A stretch of 42,522 bases of DNA from JBBDIX01 sp050486225 (GCA_050486225.1 JBJHCV010000014.1:1-42522); one strand, 5' to 3'; counted from the stretch's first letter, positions 16,378 through 25,090 are shown. Notes: generated by a model from the sequence alone, not told the origin. Numbers and translations: made by a program.

Positions 16378-17252
16378 CGGGCACCCCCGTGCCGGGTGCC
16401 CGACGCGGCCAGGAACCGGGCGAGCGCGTCGCGCCAGTGCGGCATGGCCCGCAGACCACTGAGTTCCGCATGGGTGCCATCGAGCACGGACCAGCCGGGC
16501 CGCTGCGCATCGGTCGGGTACTCGTCCGAGGTCACCGGATCGACGGGGACGTCGATGCCCGCCTCCTCGAGCACGGCGCACGCCAGCTCGTACCGGGTGC
16601 ACGAACCCCGGCTCGTCCGGTGCCAGGTGCCGTGTCGACCGCTGCGCGCGATCTCCACGATCGCCGGCGCGAGGTCGTCCACGAACGTCGGCGATCCGAC
16701 CTGGTCGTCGACGACGCGCAGCCGCTCGCCCGCCCGGGCCCTGGCCAGGATGCTGGCGACGAAGTGGCCGGACCCGGTTCCGGTCAGCCACGCGGTCCGC
16801 ACGACGTGGTGCGCAGCCAGGGTCTCTCGCACGAGCCGTTCACCGGCGGCCTTCGACCTGCCGTAGGCGTTCACCGGGGCCACCGGATCGAACTCGGTCA
16901 GGGCCCGTGGGGCGCCGTCGGCATCGAGCACAGGGGCCGCCCCGAACACGTGGTCAGTGGAGATGGTCACCAACGTGGCGCCGGTGCGCATGCACGCTCG
17001 CGCGAGCCACCAGGGACCGAGCGCGTTCACCCGATGGGCGGCCCGGGGATCACGCTCACACCCGTCGACGTCGGTCATCGCCGCTGCGTTCACCACCACG
17101 TCGGGCCTCACCGACCCGATCGCGTCGGCCACGGCCGCCTCGGACGAGACGTCCAGATCCTCGCGGGTGGTGGCGACGACGGTGTCGTCGGCGAACGCCC
17201 GACAGAGCGCGCGTCCCAGCTGTCCGCTGGCCCCGGTGACCAGGACGCTCAC
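16374..17252 (-). CDS. rmlD: dTDP-4-dehydrorhamnose reductase RmlD
   Basis: RmlD carries out the last step of dTDP-L-rhamnose synthesis, an NAD(P)H-dependent reduction of dTDP-4-dehydro-rhamnose. The 292-aa protein has the Rossmann motif VTGASGQLGRAL (residues 4-15), NAAAMTDVDGCE, STDHVFG and the YGRSKAAGE motif carrying the catalytic Tyr and Lys. The start is GTG at 17252, nine bases after the LCP gene. The rest of the pathway (RmlA, RmlB, RmlC) is not in the window. It is translationally coupled to wbbL, so the sugar donor and its transferase are made together. Confidence 0.93.
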   Translation of the reverse strand: MSVLVTGASGQLGRALCRAFADDTVVATTREDLDVSSEAAVADAIGSVRPDVVVNAAAMTDVDGCERDPRAAHRVNALGPWWLARACMRTGATLVTISTDHVFGAAPVLDADGAPRALTEFDPVAPVNAYGRSKAAGERLVRETLAAHHVVRTAWLTGTGSGHFVASILARARAGERLRVVDDQVGSPTFVDDLAPAIVEIARSGRHGTWHRTSRGSCTRYELACAVLEEAGIDVPVDPVTSDEYPTDAQRPGWSVLDGTHAELSGLRAMPHWRDALARFLAASGTRHGGAR

Positions 17253-17261
17253 GTCTGCCTC

Positions 17262-18569
17262 CTACGACCGGGCATCGGCGCCCACGGACACGACGACCCG
17301 CGCACCGGTGGGCGATCGAACTCCGGGAGGCAGCGGTTCGGGCTCGACACCCAGTGTCGCCGCGACCCATCCGGCCGCCTGCTCGAACCCGTCGACGACG
17401 AACACCCGTGACACGTCGGTCGCCCGGGCGTCCGACGGCCCTCGCCCGGCACCGCCGGCCTGGAATCCCGCGTAGATGAGGGTCGGGACGACGATGGCGT
17501 CCGCTGCAGAGAGTTCATCGCCCCACCACACGGCCACGGGCGTCTGCCCCCGCTGCTCCGAGGTTCCGCGGTCGGCCACCCGTCGACCAGCCCGAAGGTC
17601 GTCGAAGAGCGCCTGCGCACCCGGCCGGTAGGCGATGACGTAGTCGACCCGGTCGATGGTTCGCGTGTACGACGGGACGGTCGTCATCGGGATCCCCCCG
17701 GAGACCACTCGCCGGACCTCGTCCGCGAGTCCGTACATCTCCCCGAGCGTGAGCCCCTCGTCGGTGGTCACGTTCGAGGCCACGTCGTCCACGAGCTGGA
17801 ACACCCGACGCGGGTCGGCGAGCGTGCGAGTGTCCGTGAGGTCTCGAAGCACGGCCGTCAGGAAGCGCTGCTGACGGTCGATGCGCTCGAAGTCGGCCCG
17901 GGCACCCTGACGGGAACGGATGTAGGCGAGGGCCTCCTGTGCCGACATGTGCTGCGGCCCCGCCTCGAAGTCGGCACCGCTGAGTTCGTCGCGCAGCGGG
18001 GCCGGGACGTCGATCGTCACGCCACCGAGCGTCTCGACGACGTTGAGGAACCCCCCGAGCGAGACCGACGCGTAGTGGTTGATGGGAAGACCGAAGTTGT
18101 CCTGGATCACCCGGATCAGGGAGTTGGGGCCGGCCGCGTAGGCATCGGCGAGCTTGAGCCGTCGACCCTGGTCGTCGATGACGAGCAGGTCGCGAGGCAG
18201 GCTCACGAGCGAGATGCTCTGGCGATCCTCACTCAACGCGACGTAGATGATCGTGTCCGACCGCTGCCCCTCGAATGCGCCGAGCGACAACGCGGACCGC
18301 TCCTCGTCACGCAGGCCGTCGCGAGAGTCGGAGCCGACGACGAGGAAGTGGCGCGCGTTCGAGGCCTCCGTGACGACGTCGAGCTGGTCCAGCGGCACGC
18401 GCGTGAGGCTCGCCTCCGCCTGCTGGACGAGCATCGTCGCCGTCGTCGCGAACGCGACCACGGCTGCGAGCACGATGACCGAGGCGGCGATGCCCACACG
18501 CCCACCGAGCCCCACACGTCGACCTCCGTCGACGGTCGGCCCCCAGGGATCAGGTGGTGTCCAGGTCAC
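17262..18569 (-). CDS. LytR-CpsA-Psr (LCP) family glycopolymer ligase
   Basis: This 435-aa membrane enzyme attaches lipid-linked cell-wall glycopolymers to peptidoglycan. It has one N-terminal TM helix (about 28-50, GIAASVIVLAAVVAFATTATML) and the LCP domain outside (about 70-290). The catalytic pattern is intact: GSDSRDG, QRSDTIIYVAL, SLPRDLLV and AYIRSRQGARADFERIDRQQ. These arginines and aspartates bind the polyprenyl pyrophosphate. A C-terminal region resembles LytR_C. The start is GTG at 18569, overlapping the stop of the second LCP-like gene as GTGA. Linkage to rmlD and wbbL parallels Rv3267 (CpsA/Lcp1) next to the rhamnose genes in M. tuberculosis. Confidence 0.92.
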   Translation of the reverse strand: MTWTPPDPWGPTVDGGRRVGLGGRVGIAASVIVLAAVVAFATTATMLVQQAEASLTRVPLDQLDVVTEASNARHFLVVGSDSRDGLRDEERSALSLGAFEGQRSDTIIYVALSEDRQSISLVSLPRDLLVIDDQGRRLKLADAYAAGPNSLIRVIQDNFGLPINHYASVSLGGFLNVVETLGGVTIDVPAPLRDELSGADFEAGPQHMSAQEALAYIRSRQGARADFERIDRQQRFLTAVLRDLTDTRTLADPRRVFQLVDDVASNVTTDEGLTLGEMYGLADEVRRVVSGGIPMTTVPSYTRTIDRVDYVIAYRPGAQALFDDLRAGRRVADRGTSEQRGQTPVAVWWGDELSAADAIVVPTLIYAGFQAGGAGRGPSDARATDVSRVFVVDGFEQAAGWVAATLGVEPEPLPPGVRSPTGARVVVSVGADARS

Positions 18570-19834
18570 ACGCCGTCCTCGTCGTCCACCAGGTCTGCAG
18601 CAGCCGTGACCGCGATGTCCACGTCCTCGCCCTCGAAGGTCGGCGGACGATCGACGGGCTCGAGATCCACGTCGCCGAGCAGTTCTGCGACGTGGATGGC
18701 TGCCAGTTCGATCCGGTCGTCCCCCGAACGGTACGTCACCAGCGAGCGGTCCTGCGCGAACGACGGAGCGTTGCCCGTGCCGACAGTGGGCACACCCGCG
18801 TCACGGAGCCGGTCCTGCACGGAAGCGGCGAGACCCTGGATTCCGGCACCGTTGAACACTGCGATGGTCACGTCACGCAGCACCAGCACGCGGAGTTCGT
18901 CGTCCCCCGATCCGGGCTGCAGCGGCGTCCCGTCCCTGAGCTGCTGGAAGCGCAGTTCGGCGGGTTCGTCGAGCGGGACGATGGCACCGGTCCGAGGATG
19001 GCGCAGCACCGGGACCACGTCGATCACGGGCGACACCGGCTGCGCGAGCACCTGGGCGAGGTCGAGCAGGGCCCTGCCTCGCAACGCCACGTCTGTCTCG
19101 ACCTGCTCTGCCACGACGTCCACCGCTCGCCGTGCCGTGAGCGGTGACCGCCACGTCGACGACCCGTCGAACGCGCGCGCGACGCCACGGACGGTGCCCG
19201 CGACGACGCGTGCCACGTGCACGGGGTCGTCGTCGAACTGGCCGGCCGCGACCTGGGCGCCCGTGACGGATCGGCAACCCTCGGGGAGGCAGAGCTCGAC
19301 CTCGCCGATCGCGTCGACCAGACGGGGCAGGGCCTCGACGCTCAGGCTCACGACGTGGTCGACGCGCACGCCGGTGTAGTCCACCACCGCGCGCGTCAGC
19401 AGGTCCGAGCCGCCCTCGACCTGGATCTCGGCGAGTGTCATGAGGCCGTGCCCGTCGACACCCATCGAGAGGTCGACCGGGAGGAGCAGCACGACCGGAT
19501 CCTGCCGAGGCCCTCCGACCTGCACGAGCGCGACGTCCGCCCTGAGCCCGGGTTCCACGGGCCGAGTCGGGTCACGCAGCTCCGTCAGGGTCACCAGCAC
19601 GTTCGTGGTTCCCTGCGGTGCGACGGCCCCGTCGACACCCAACGGCTCGACGTCTCCGTCGAGCGACCGCAGGTCGATGCCGCCGAGGCGGGCCCACGCA
19701 TACCCCCACAGGGCGCCCAGCAGCAGGGCCCACACGAGTGCGGCGACGACGAGCGCGATCACGACGAACGTGATGCGGCGCAGCCACGGGCGCTGACGAC
19801 CACGTCGGATCGACAGGTTGCGGGGAACGGCCAC
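18566..19834 (-). CDS. Degenerate LCP-like protein with LytR_C domain
   Basis: This 422-aa protein has the same architecture as its neighbour: a basic N-terminus, one TM helix (about 20-45), an LCP-like domain and a clear C-terminal LytR_C domain (VTIAVFNGAGIQGLAASVQDR region). However, the LCP active-site residues are replaced. The usual RSDT is RADVA, PRD is PVD in LLLPVDLS, and the YxRSR segment is GQFDDDP. It is therefore probably not a ligase by itself and may be a structural or regulatory partner. The start is GTG at 19834 with GAGGTG 10 bases upstream; the frame from 19942 adds a Cys/Pro-rich stretch unlike a real N-terminus. It is the first gene of the LCP-rmlD-wbbL-nucleotidyltransferase chain. 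Confidence 0.75.
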   Translation of the reverse strand: MAVPRNLSIRRGRQRPWLRRITFVVIALVVAALVWALLLGALWGYAWARLGGIDLRSLDGDVEPLGVDGAVAPQGTTNVLVTLTELRDPTRPVEPGLRADVALVQVGGPRQDPVVLLLPVDLSMGVDGHGLMTLAEIQVEGGSDLLTRAVVDYTGVRVDHVVSLSVEALPRLVDAIGEVELCLPEGCRSVTGAQVAAGQFDDDPVHVARVVAGTVRGVARAFDGSSTWRSPLTARRAVDVVAEQVETDVALRGRALLDLAQVLAQPVSPVIDVVPVLRHPRTGAIVPLDEPAELRFQQLRDGTPLQPGSGDDELRVLVLRDVTIAVFNGAGIQGLAASVQDRLRDAGVPTVGTGNAPSFAQDRSLVTYRSGDDRIELAAIHVAELLGDVDLEPVDRPPTFEGEDVDIAVTAAADLVDDEDGV

Positions 19835-19945
19835 GAGCGGCGAGCACCTCGGGGTCTCGGCAGCGGACGTCAGCCCGAGGCGCGGCCCGACGTGCGCGGA
19901 CCCCGGATCGCTGCACGGGCGGCATCGGATCGGCGGATCCACCGC

Positions 19946-19955
19946 ACGTTACCAT
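19946..19955. promoter_or_regulatory. Overlapping divergent -10 boxes, LCP operon and TIGR03089
   Basis: In the 182-base divergent gap, TAACGT on the minus strand (19951-19946) and TACCAT on the plus strand (19950-19955) overlap by two bases. Both fit TANNNT. No convincing -35 elements are seen. If used, leaders would be about 105 bases (minus) and 55 bases (plus). Confidence 0.25.
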
Positions 19956-20016
19956 CGGCGTCCCGTGGCCCTCCGGGGCGCACCGGACGAACCGCCACCT
20001 CGTCGATCGGCACCGC

Positions 20017-20709
20017 GTGCAGCTGTCCAGCCCCGCCCCGGATCGACCGGTCCCGTCCACGATCGCCGGAGCCGTGCGCGACGCCGCACGGCTCCGCGGG
20101 CATGCCCCGGCGGTGACGGTCCTGACGCCTCGGGGGCGTGAGGAGCAGTCGACGGCGTCGCTCGCCCAGTGGGCCGCGAAGGGTGCGCACCTGGTGGCGT
20201 GGGACCTGCAGCTCGAGCCCGGCGACTCCCTGGGCGTGGACCTTCCCCTGTCCTGGACCATGGCGGCGGTGTGCCTCGCGGCCTGGTGGTCGGGAGTGAC
20301 CGTGGACCTGGCGCCGACATCCGGCGTGACGGTCGCCCACGAGTCGCGCCGCGACCATCACTCGGGTGACGTGCTGTGGGTCGGCGACACCCCGTCCGGC
20401 GCTCCCGTCGACGGCGGCCTCGACGCCTGGGTGACGGCCGTGCAGACCTTCCCCGACCAGCCTCCCGCGCCGCGGGACCTCGAGGCCGCCATCCGGGACA
20501 CCGGATCCATCCACTCCGAGGCCGAGGTGCTCGAGATGGCCGACCGGCAGGGACGTGGCACCGCAGGGGTGGACACGGCGGCCATGCACGGGACGGATGC
20601 GGTCGTGGCTGTCACGTTGCGTCCGTTCGTGGCGCTGGCCGCCACGGTCGTCGTCGACGGCGTGGCACGTGGCCGTGCCGATCGCGAGCGGGTCGCGGTG
20701 TGGCTGTGA
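20017..20709 (+). CDS. TIGR03089 family protein
   Basis: This 230-aa actinobacterial protein is of the TIGR03089 type (Rv3268 in M. tuberculosis), which has weak similarity to the N-terminal part of acyl-adenylate-forming enzymes but lacks their catalytic C-terminal half. The recognisable core is GDSLGVDLPLSWTMAAVCLA followed by AWWSGVTVDLAP. The function is unknown. I used the GTG at 20017; no ribosome binding site is evident, so a leaderless or later start is possible. It is divergent from the LCP operon, as expected from mycobacterial synteny. Confidence 0.7.
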   Translation: MQLSSPAPDRPVPSTIAGAVRDAARLRGHAPAVTVLTPRGREEQSTASLAQWAAKGAHLVAWDLQLEPGDSLGVDLPLSWTMAAVCLAAWWSGVTVDLAPTSGVTVAHESRRDHHSGDVLWVGDTPSGAPVDGGLDAWVTAVQTFPDQPPAPRDLEAAIRDTGSIHSEAEVLEMADRQGRGTAGVDTAAMHGTDAVVAVTLRPFVALAATVVVDGVARGRADRERVAVWL

Positions 20710-20768
20710 CACCGCGTCACTCCGGTCGTCCGACCGCGCGACCCGGCTCTGCGGCCGACGACGGCCAG

Positions 20769-20774
20769 TAGTCT
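20769..20774 (+). promoter_or_regulatory. -10 box of SLC41-like gene
   Basis: TAGTCT lies 27 bases before the GTG start at 20802, with GAAGG as the binding site in between. No clear -35 is seen. Confidence 0.35.
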
Positions 20775-20801
20775 CCTCGACGGTCGATCGAAGGTATCCA
20801 C

Positions 20802-22097
20802 GTGGGCGAACGGCGCCGTTTCCGGCCGCCCAGGGTCCCGCGTCCGGTCGCCGCGATCGGCCGTGCGGTGGGCCTTCCGATCGCCGAGGTGCGCGCGTAC
20901 TGGGCCAGCGAGTCCCGCAGCATCCGATCGGGCGCCAACGCCCTGGGCATCGGGCTGTGCGCCACCGTGGTCGCCGGTGTCGTGCTGGGTGCCGCCGAGG
21001 AGCAGCTCGAGGCGATCCCCGGGCTCCTCGCGCTGATTCCCGCAGCGATCGGCATGCGGGGGTCCATCTTCGGCGCGCTGGGATCACGCCTCGCGACCGG
21101 GATCCACACGGGAGAGTTCGTGCCGGACCTGAGCCGGCGCGGCTACCTGGGACGCCAGATCGAGGCCGCGACGATCCTGAGTTTCGCCTCGTCCACCCAG
21201 GCGGGACTGCTGGCGTGGCTCATCAGTGTCGCGATCGGCCTGCCCACGATCGGGCTCCTGGAACTCGTGGCGATCTCGCTCGTCGGAGGCCTGCTCTCGT
21301 CGCTCGTGCTGTTCTTCGTCACCGTGGGCATGGCGGTGCGGTCCCACCGGCGTGGATGGAACATGGACGACGTCGGAGCGCCGATCATCACGGCCTCGGG
21401 CGACCTGGTGACCCTTCCCGCCCTGCTGCTCGCCACCCTCGTGCTGCGCGCACCGGACGTCGCCGTCACCCTGGGCGCGATCGGCCTCGTCACCTTCGTC
21501 GTCGCGCTGTGGCTCGGCTGGCGCAGCCACGCACCCGCAGTGCGTCGCATCGTCCGCGAGTCCACCGTCGTGCTGACCATCGCCGTGACGATCGACGTGT
21601 TCGCCGGCGTCGTGGTCGAGTCCCGCGCCTCCGAGCAGTTCGGTGCCGCGGCGCTGCTGATCCTGCTGCCCCCGTTCATCGCCAACTGCGGATCCCTCGG
21701 TGGCATGCTGTCGAGTCGCCTCGCCTCGAAGCTCCACGTCGGTCAGCTCACCCCTCGCGCGCTGCCCGGCCGGATCGCGGTGCTCGACTTCTCGCTGACC
21801 GGCCTGCTCGCGGTCCTCGCCTTCACCGGTGTCGGCGTGGCGGGTTGGCTCGCGGCCGTGGCCGTCCCCGGGCTGTCACCCCTGCCCCTGACGACGACGG
21901 TCGGGATCACCCTGCTCGCGGCCCTGTTCGCGACACCGATCCTCGGTCTCACCGCCTACGCCGCGGCGACGATGTCGTTCCGGCACGGATTCGACCCCGA
22001 CAACCACGGCATCCCGATCGTGACCGCGACGATGGACCTCGCGGGCGTGTTCTGCCTGCTCGCGGCCATCTCCATCCTGTGGACGGGGACGACGTGA
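20802..22097 (+). CDS. SLC41/MgtE-type divalent cation transporter
   Basis: This 431-aa integral membrane protein has two similar MgtE membrane domains in tandem, as in the SLC41 family, and no cytoplasmic CBS domains. Repeat 1 contains PAAIGMRGSIFGALGSRL, then GIHTGEF and DDVGAPIITASGDLVTLP. Repeat 2 has the matching PPFIANCGSLGGMLSSRL, KLHVGQL and DNHGIPIVTATMDLAGV. The acidic residues in the 'D..G.P...T..D' segments line the ion path in MgtE and are retained in both halves. Probable substrates are Mg2+ or another divalent cation. The start is GTG at 20802. The downstream PhoU-RCK_C gene, 76 bases away on the same strand, probably supplies the missing regulatory domain. Confidence 0.85.
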   Translation: MGERRRFRPPRVPRPVAAIGRAVGLPIAEVRAYWASESRSIRSGANALGIGLCATVVAGVVLGAAEEQLEAIPGLLALIPAAIGMRGSIFGALGSRLATGIHTGEFVPDLSRRGYLGRQIEAATILSFASSTQAGLLAWLISVAIGLPTIGLLELVAISLVGGLLSSLVLFFVTVGMAVRSHRRGWNMDDVGAPIITASGDLVTLPALLLATLVLRAPDVAVTLGAIGLVTFVVALWLGWRSHAPAVRRIVRESTVVLTIAVTIDVFAGVVVESRASEQFGAAALLILLPPFIANCGSLGGMLSSRLASKLHVGQLTPRALPGRIAVLDFSLTGLLAVLAFTGVGVAGWLAAVAVPGLSPLPLTTTVGITLLAALFATPILGLTAYAAATMSFRHGFDPDNHGIPIVTATMDLAGVFCLLAAISILWTGTT

Positions 22098-22173
22098 CCC
22101 CCACCTGCACCCGCCTGACCGGCCGCCCCGACGTGGAGCGCCGACGACCCCAGCACGAGGCAAGGATCGCCAC

Positions 22174-23391
22174 ATGAGGGCCAGACGCACCGTCAAGGAG
22201 CTGCTCGTCGGCGCGAAGGACGCCGCAGAGCTCATGGTCGACCTCGCGTACGCCGCCGTCTTCTTCGACGACGAGGGCATCGCGCGTGAGGTCCTGCGAC
22301 TCGAGGAGCTTGTCGACGAACTGCTGGTCGACCTGCGCGCCACCTGCATGCTCGCGGCACGTTCCCCGCAGGACGCCGAGCAGCTCGCGGGGGTCCTGTC
22401 GATGGCGGTGTCCATCGAGGGGATCGCCGACGCCGCGGAGGACATCGCCCGGGTGGTGCTCAAGAACCTCGGGGTGCCTCGCGAACTGCGCGACGACCTG
22501 CGGCACGCCACCGAGGTGACCGCACGCATCCGCATCCGCCCAACCAACGAGATCGAGGGCAGGTCACTGCGCGACCTCGAGTTCCCCGCGCGCACGGGCA
22601 TGTGGATCATCGCCATCCGGCGAGACGTCGACTGGATCTACGGCCCCGAGGGCGACGAGGTCCTGCGCGAGGGCGACGTCCTGTTCATGCAGGGCCCCAA
22701 GGACGGCGTCGACCAGGCCCGCGAGCTCGCCGGGGGTACGCCCAGGGAGCTCCCCCCACCCCCGGAACGCGCGAAGCTGTCGAACCTCGACCGAGCGGTC
22801 GACCTCGTGGTCGAACTCAAGGACGCGTCCGAGGTCGCCGTGGGCCTCGCCTACTCGGCCATCCTGCTGCGGGACGTGTCCCTGGCCACCGAGGTCGGGG
22901 TGATCGAGGACACCTCGGACGAACTGTTCCACCAGCTCGAGTCGTGGGTGCTGCGCGCGGCCGCTGAACTCGAGGACCCCGAGGAGCTGCGCGGCCTGCT
23001 GCACCTGGCGAGCGCGTCAGAACGGATCGTGGACTCTGCGCAGTCGATGTGTCGGGTCATCGAGTTCGACGGACTGCCCCACCCGATCATCGCCGCGGCG
23101 CTGTCCGAGGCGGACGAGATCGTCGCCGAGGCGCTCGTGCAGGAGGGAAGTGTCGTCGACGGACGCAGCCTGTCCGAACTGCGACTCCACACGGAGACCG
23201 GCATGGAGATCCTCGCGATCCAGCGACGCAACCGCTGGTTCTACCGGCCGCGTCCGACTCGTGTGCTGCAGGCAGGTGACCGGCTGCTTGCGATCGGCCC
23301 GGAGGAGGGGGCCCCGCGCCTGCGCGAGTGGTGCGGTGACGAACGTCCCGAGGGGGTCGAGGGATGGGTCGAACCCACCGACGACGACTGA
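22174..23391 (+). CDS. Tandem PhoU/TrkA-C (RCK_C) regulatory protein
   Basis: This 405-aa soluble protein is made of two copies of one unit: an alpha-helical PhoU-like bundle followed by an RCK_C (TrkA-C) ligand-binding domain. Copy 1 spans about residues 1-195 (VKELLVGAKDAAELMVDLAY, then EIEGRSLRDLEFPARTGM, ending VLREGDVLFMQGP). Copy 2 spans about 205-395 (VDLVVELKDASEVAVGLAY, then VVDGRSLSELRLHTETGM, ending VLQAGDRLLAIGP). RCK_C domains bind ions or nucleotides and gate channels and transporters, so this is probably the cytoplasmic regulator of the SLC41-like protein. The start ATG at 22174 has AAGGA upstream. The acidic C-terminal tail is short. Confidence 0.85.
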   Translation: MRARRTVKELLVGAKDAAELMVDLAYAAVFFDDEGIAREVLRLEELVDELLVDLRATCMLAARSPQDAEQLAGVLSMAVSIEGIADAAEDIARVVLKNLGVPRELRDDLRHATEVTARIRIRPTNEIEGRSLRDLEFPARTGMWIIAIRRDVDWIYGPEGDEVLREGDVLFMQGPKDGVDQARELAGGTPRELPPPPERAKLSNLDRAVDLVVELKDASEVAVGLAYSAILLRDVSLATEVGVIEDTSDELFHQLESWVLRAAAELEDPEELRGLLHLASASERIVDSAQSMCRVIEFDGLPHPIIAAALSEADEIVAEALVQEGSVVDGRSLSELRLHTETGMEILAIQRRNRWFYRPRPTRVLQAGDRLLAIGPEEGAPRLREWCGDERPEGVEGWVEPTDDD

Positions 23392-23400
23392 CGATCCTGC

Positions 23401-24192
23401 TCAGGCATCAGCCAGCGCAGCCAGCACCCCCTCGAAGTCCCGGCGATACCGCCCGAATCGGGGCCGGTGCAGTACCGACACCGTCGCGCGCGGGCCGTCG
23501 AGCCCTTCGCCGCGATCCCTGCCCGCACGGCCGATCCCCGGCCAGTCGAGCGGCAGGTGCTGCCACGCCTCCAGCACGGGCACCAGGTGGATCGGCGTCC
23601 CGTCGCCGAGGGTGAGGTTCCCGCGCAGGCCCCGATCGAGCAACTGCGCGTGGACGTGGGTCAGCAGGGCGGTCGCCGGACCCACCTGGTCGCGATGCAG
23701 TCCGTAGAGCTCCAGGTCGGGCACGTCGAACCGGGCGGCGCCGTGGGTGCGCACCCACCAGGTTCCCTCGCCCTCGACCGTGGTCGCGATCGCGTCGTCC
23801 TGTTCGACCATCCCGATGGCGACACGGTGCATCCAGGCGGTGTCGCGCGTCGTCATCGCGGACACGTCGCGTACGGCACGCACGGATCCGTCGAGCCTCC
23901 GCGCGAGCACCTCGAGGAGTCCGACCTGTCGCTGGAGCCCCTGCACCAACCCGTCGGCCCCGACGTACGTCTCGGTGCGCAGCAGCAGCGGGTCGACGTC
24001 GGAGAACAGGCGCACGACGGCCTTCTGCATCCGGCCGCCCCAGTTGACCTCCTGTGCGACCGTGCCCTCGTCACGAACCGGTGCTGCGCGATCCAGGTCT
24101 CCCGCGTCGATCGCCGCACGGACGAGCGCTCCGACGTCGTCGACCGGCGTGTCGAGCTCGAGCCCGACGAGCGACGTGTACCGGTCCGCCAC
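23401..24192 (-). CDS. Conserved hypothetical protein, 263 aa
   Basis: I do not recognise the family with confidence. The protein is soluble and acidic, with an N-terminal 'YTSLVGLELDTPVDDV' strand, a central segment with VNWGGRMQKAVVRLFSDVDP, a WWVRTHG motif and a C-terminal part (PDLELYGLHRDQVGPATALL, then LTLGDGTPIHLVPVLEAW) that faintly recalls DUF4261/DUF2314-like proteins. No signal peptide or TM helix is seen. The GTG start at 24192 has a good AGGAGG about 7 bases upstream, so expression is likely. It converges with the PhoU-RCK_C gene and follows birA on the same strand after 45 bases. Confidence 0.7.
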   Translation of the reverse strand: MADRYTSLVGLELDTPVDDVGALVRAAIDAGDLDRAAPVRDEGTVAQEVNWGGRMQKAVVRLFSDVDPLLLRTETYVGADGLVQGLQRQVGLLEVLARRLDGSVRAVRDVSAMTTRDTAWMHRVAIGMVEQDDAIATTVEGEGTWWVRTHGAARFDVPDLELYGLHRDQVGPATALLTHVHAQLLDRGLRGNLTLGDGTPIHLVPVLEAWQHLPLDWPGIGRAGRDRGEGLDGPRATVSVLHRPRFGRYRRDFEGVLAALADA

Positions 24193-24237
24193 ACCTGCCT
24201 CCTGGGTCGTCCAGCGCTCGCCGCGAGGGTATGCCGG

Positions 24238-25056
24238 TCACCGAACGTGGACGACGTCTCCCACGGTCACCGTCCGACGTCTCCCATCGCGGGTCTCCAG
24301 GATCAGCCCACCCGACGTGTCGACGTCGATCGCGCGTCCGTCCAGCCGATCGCCACCGGGCAGGTGGACCTGCACGTCACGCCCCAGGGTGACACAGACG
24401 CGTCGGTGGTCGTCGAGCAGCAGCGCCGGGTCGTGACGAACCTGGTCGAGTCGGTCGTCGAGCGCGACGAGGAGCCCGGCGAGCACCTCGGCCCGGTCCA
24501 CGTCGCGGCCCGTCACCTCCGCGACCGACGTCCAGTCGGTGGACGCTCCCGCACGTCCGACCTGCCGCCAGTCGAGGTCGATGCCGCAACCGACGAGCAG
24601 CACGTCGTGTTCGCCGACCCGGTGCCGTTCAACGAGGATCCCGGCGATCTTGCGTTCGGCAGCCAGCACGTCGTTGGGCCACTTGAGCAGGGTGTCCACA
24701 CCGATGGGCCGCAGCGACCCGACGACCGCGAGTCCCGCAGCGAGTGGTGCGACACCGACGTCGACCCCGGGCGGGACCGGCCAGGTCGCCGTCACCGACA
24801 GGTTCGCGAGGCCTGACGCATGCGGCGCGTGCTCCTGCCAGGAACGACCCGCCCGACCGCGTCCTGCGGTCTGGACATCGGCGACGACGACGAGTCCGGG
24901 CTCCACACCCCGGTGGAGTGCCGCCAGGGCGACATCCTGCGTGGAGGTGACCGCCGTGTGGTGGTCGATGGCGTGCCAGGCACCGGCACGCAGTGCGTCG
25001 GCGACCCGTGGATCCTCGTCGAGGCGGCGCACGGCAGGTCCTCGGTCGCGGGGCAC
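24238..25056 (-). CDS. birA: Biotin--[acetyl-CoA-carboxylase] ligase BirA
   Basis: BirA activates biotin with ATP and attaches it to the carboxylase carrier lysine. The 272-aa protein has the class I (non-DNA-binding) layout, with no N-terminal helix-turn-helix. Motifs: VTSTQDVA (biotin site), DVQTAGRGRAGRSW (the GRGRxG adenylate loop, about residues 60-73), LKWPNDVLAAERKIAGIL, and GCGIDLDW. The C-terminal SH3-like domain ends with TSGGLILETRDG. The start is GTG at 25056; a second in-frame GTG eight codons on is an alternative. It is 34 bases downstream of the cupredoxin gene on the same strand. Confidence 0.93.
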   Translation of the reverse strand: MPRDRGPAVRRLDEDPRVADALRAGAWHAIDHHTAVTSTQDVALAALHRGVEPGLVVVADVQTAGRGRAGRSWQEHAPHASGLANLSVTATWPVPPGVDVGVAPLAAGLAVVGSLRPIGVDTLLKWPNDVLAAERKIAGILVERHRVGEHDVLLVGCGIDLDWRQVGRAGASTDWTSVAEVTGRDVDRAEVLAGLLVALDDRLDQVRHDPALLLDDHRRVCVTLGRDVQVHLPGGDRLDGRAIDVDTSGGLILETRDGRRRTVTVGDVVHVR

Positions 25057-25090
25057 ACCGTCCGCGACGGGCCCGGCGGCGCGTCTGGTG

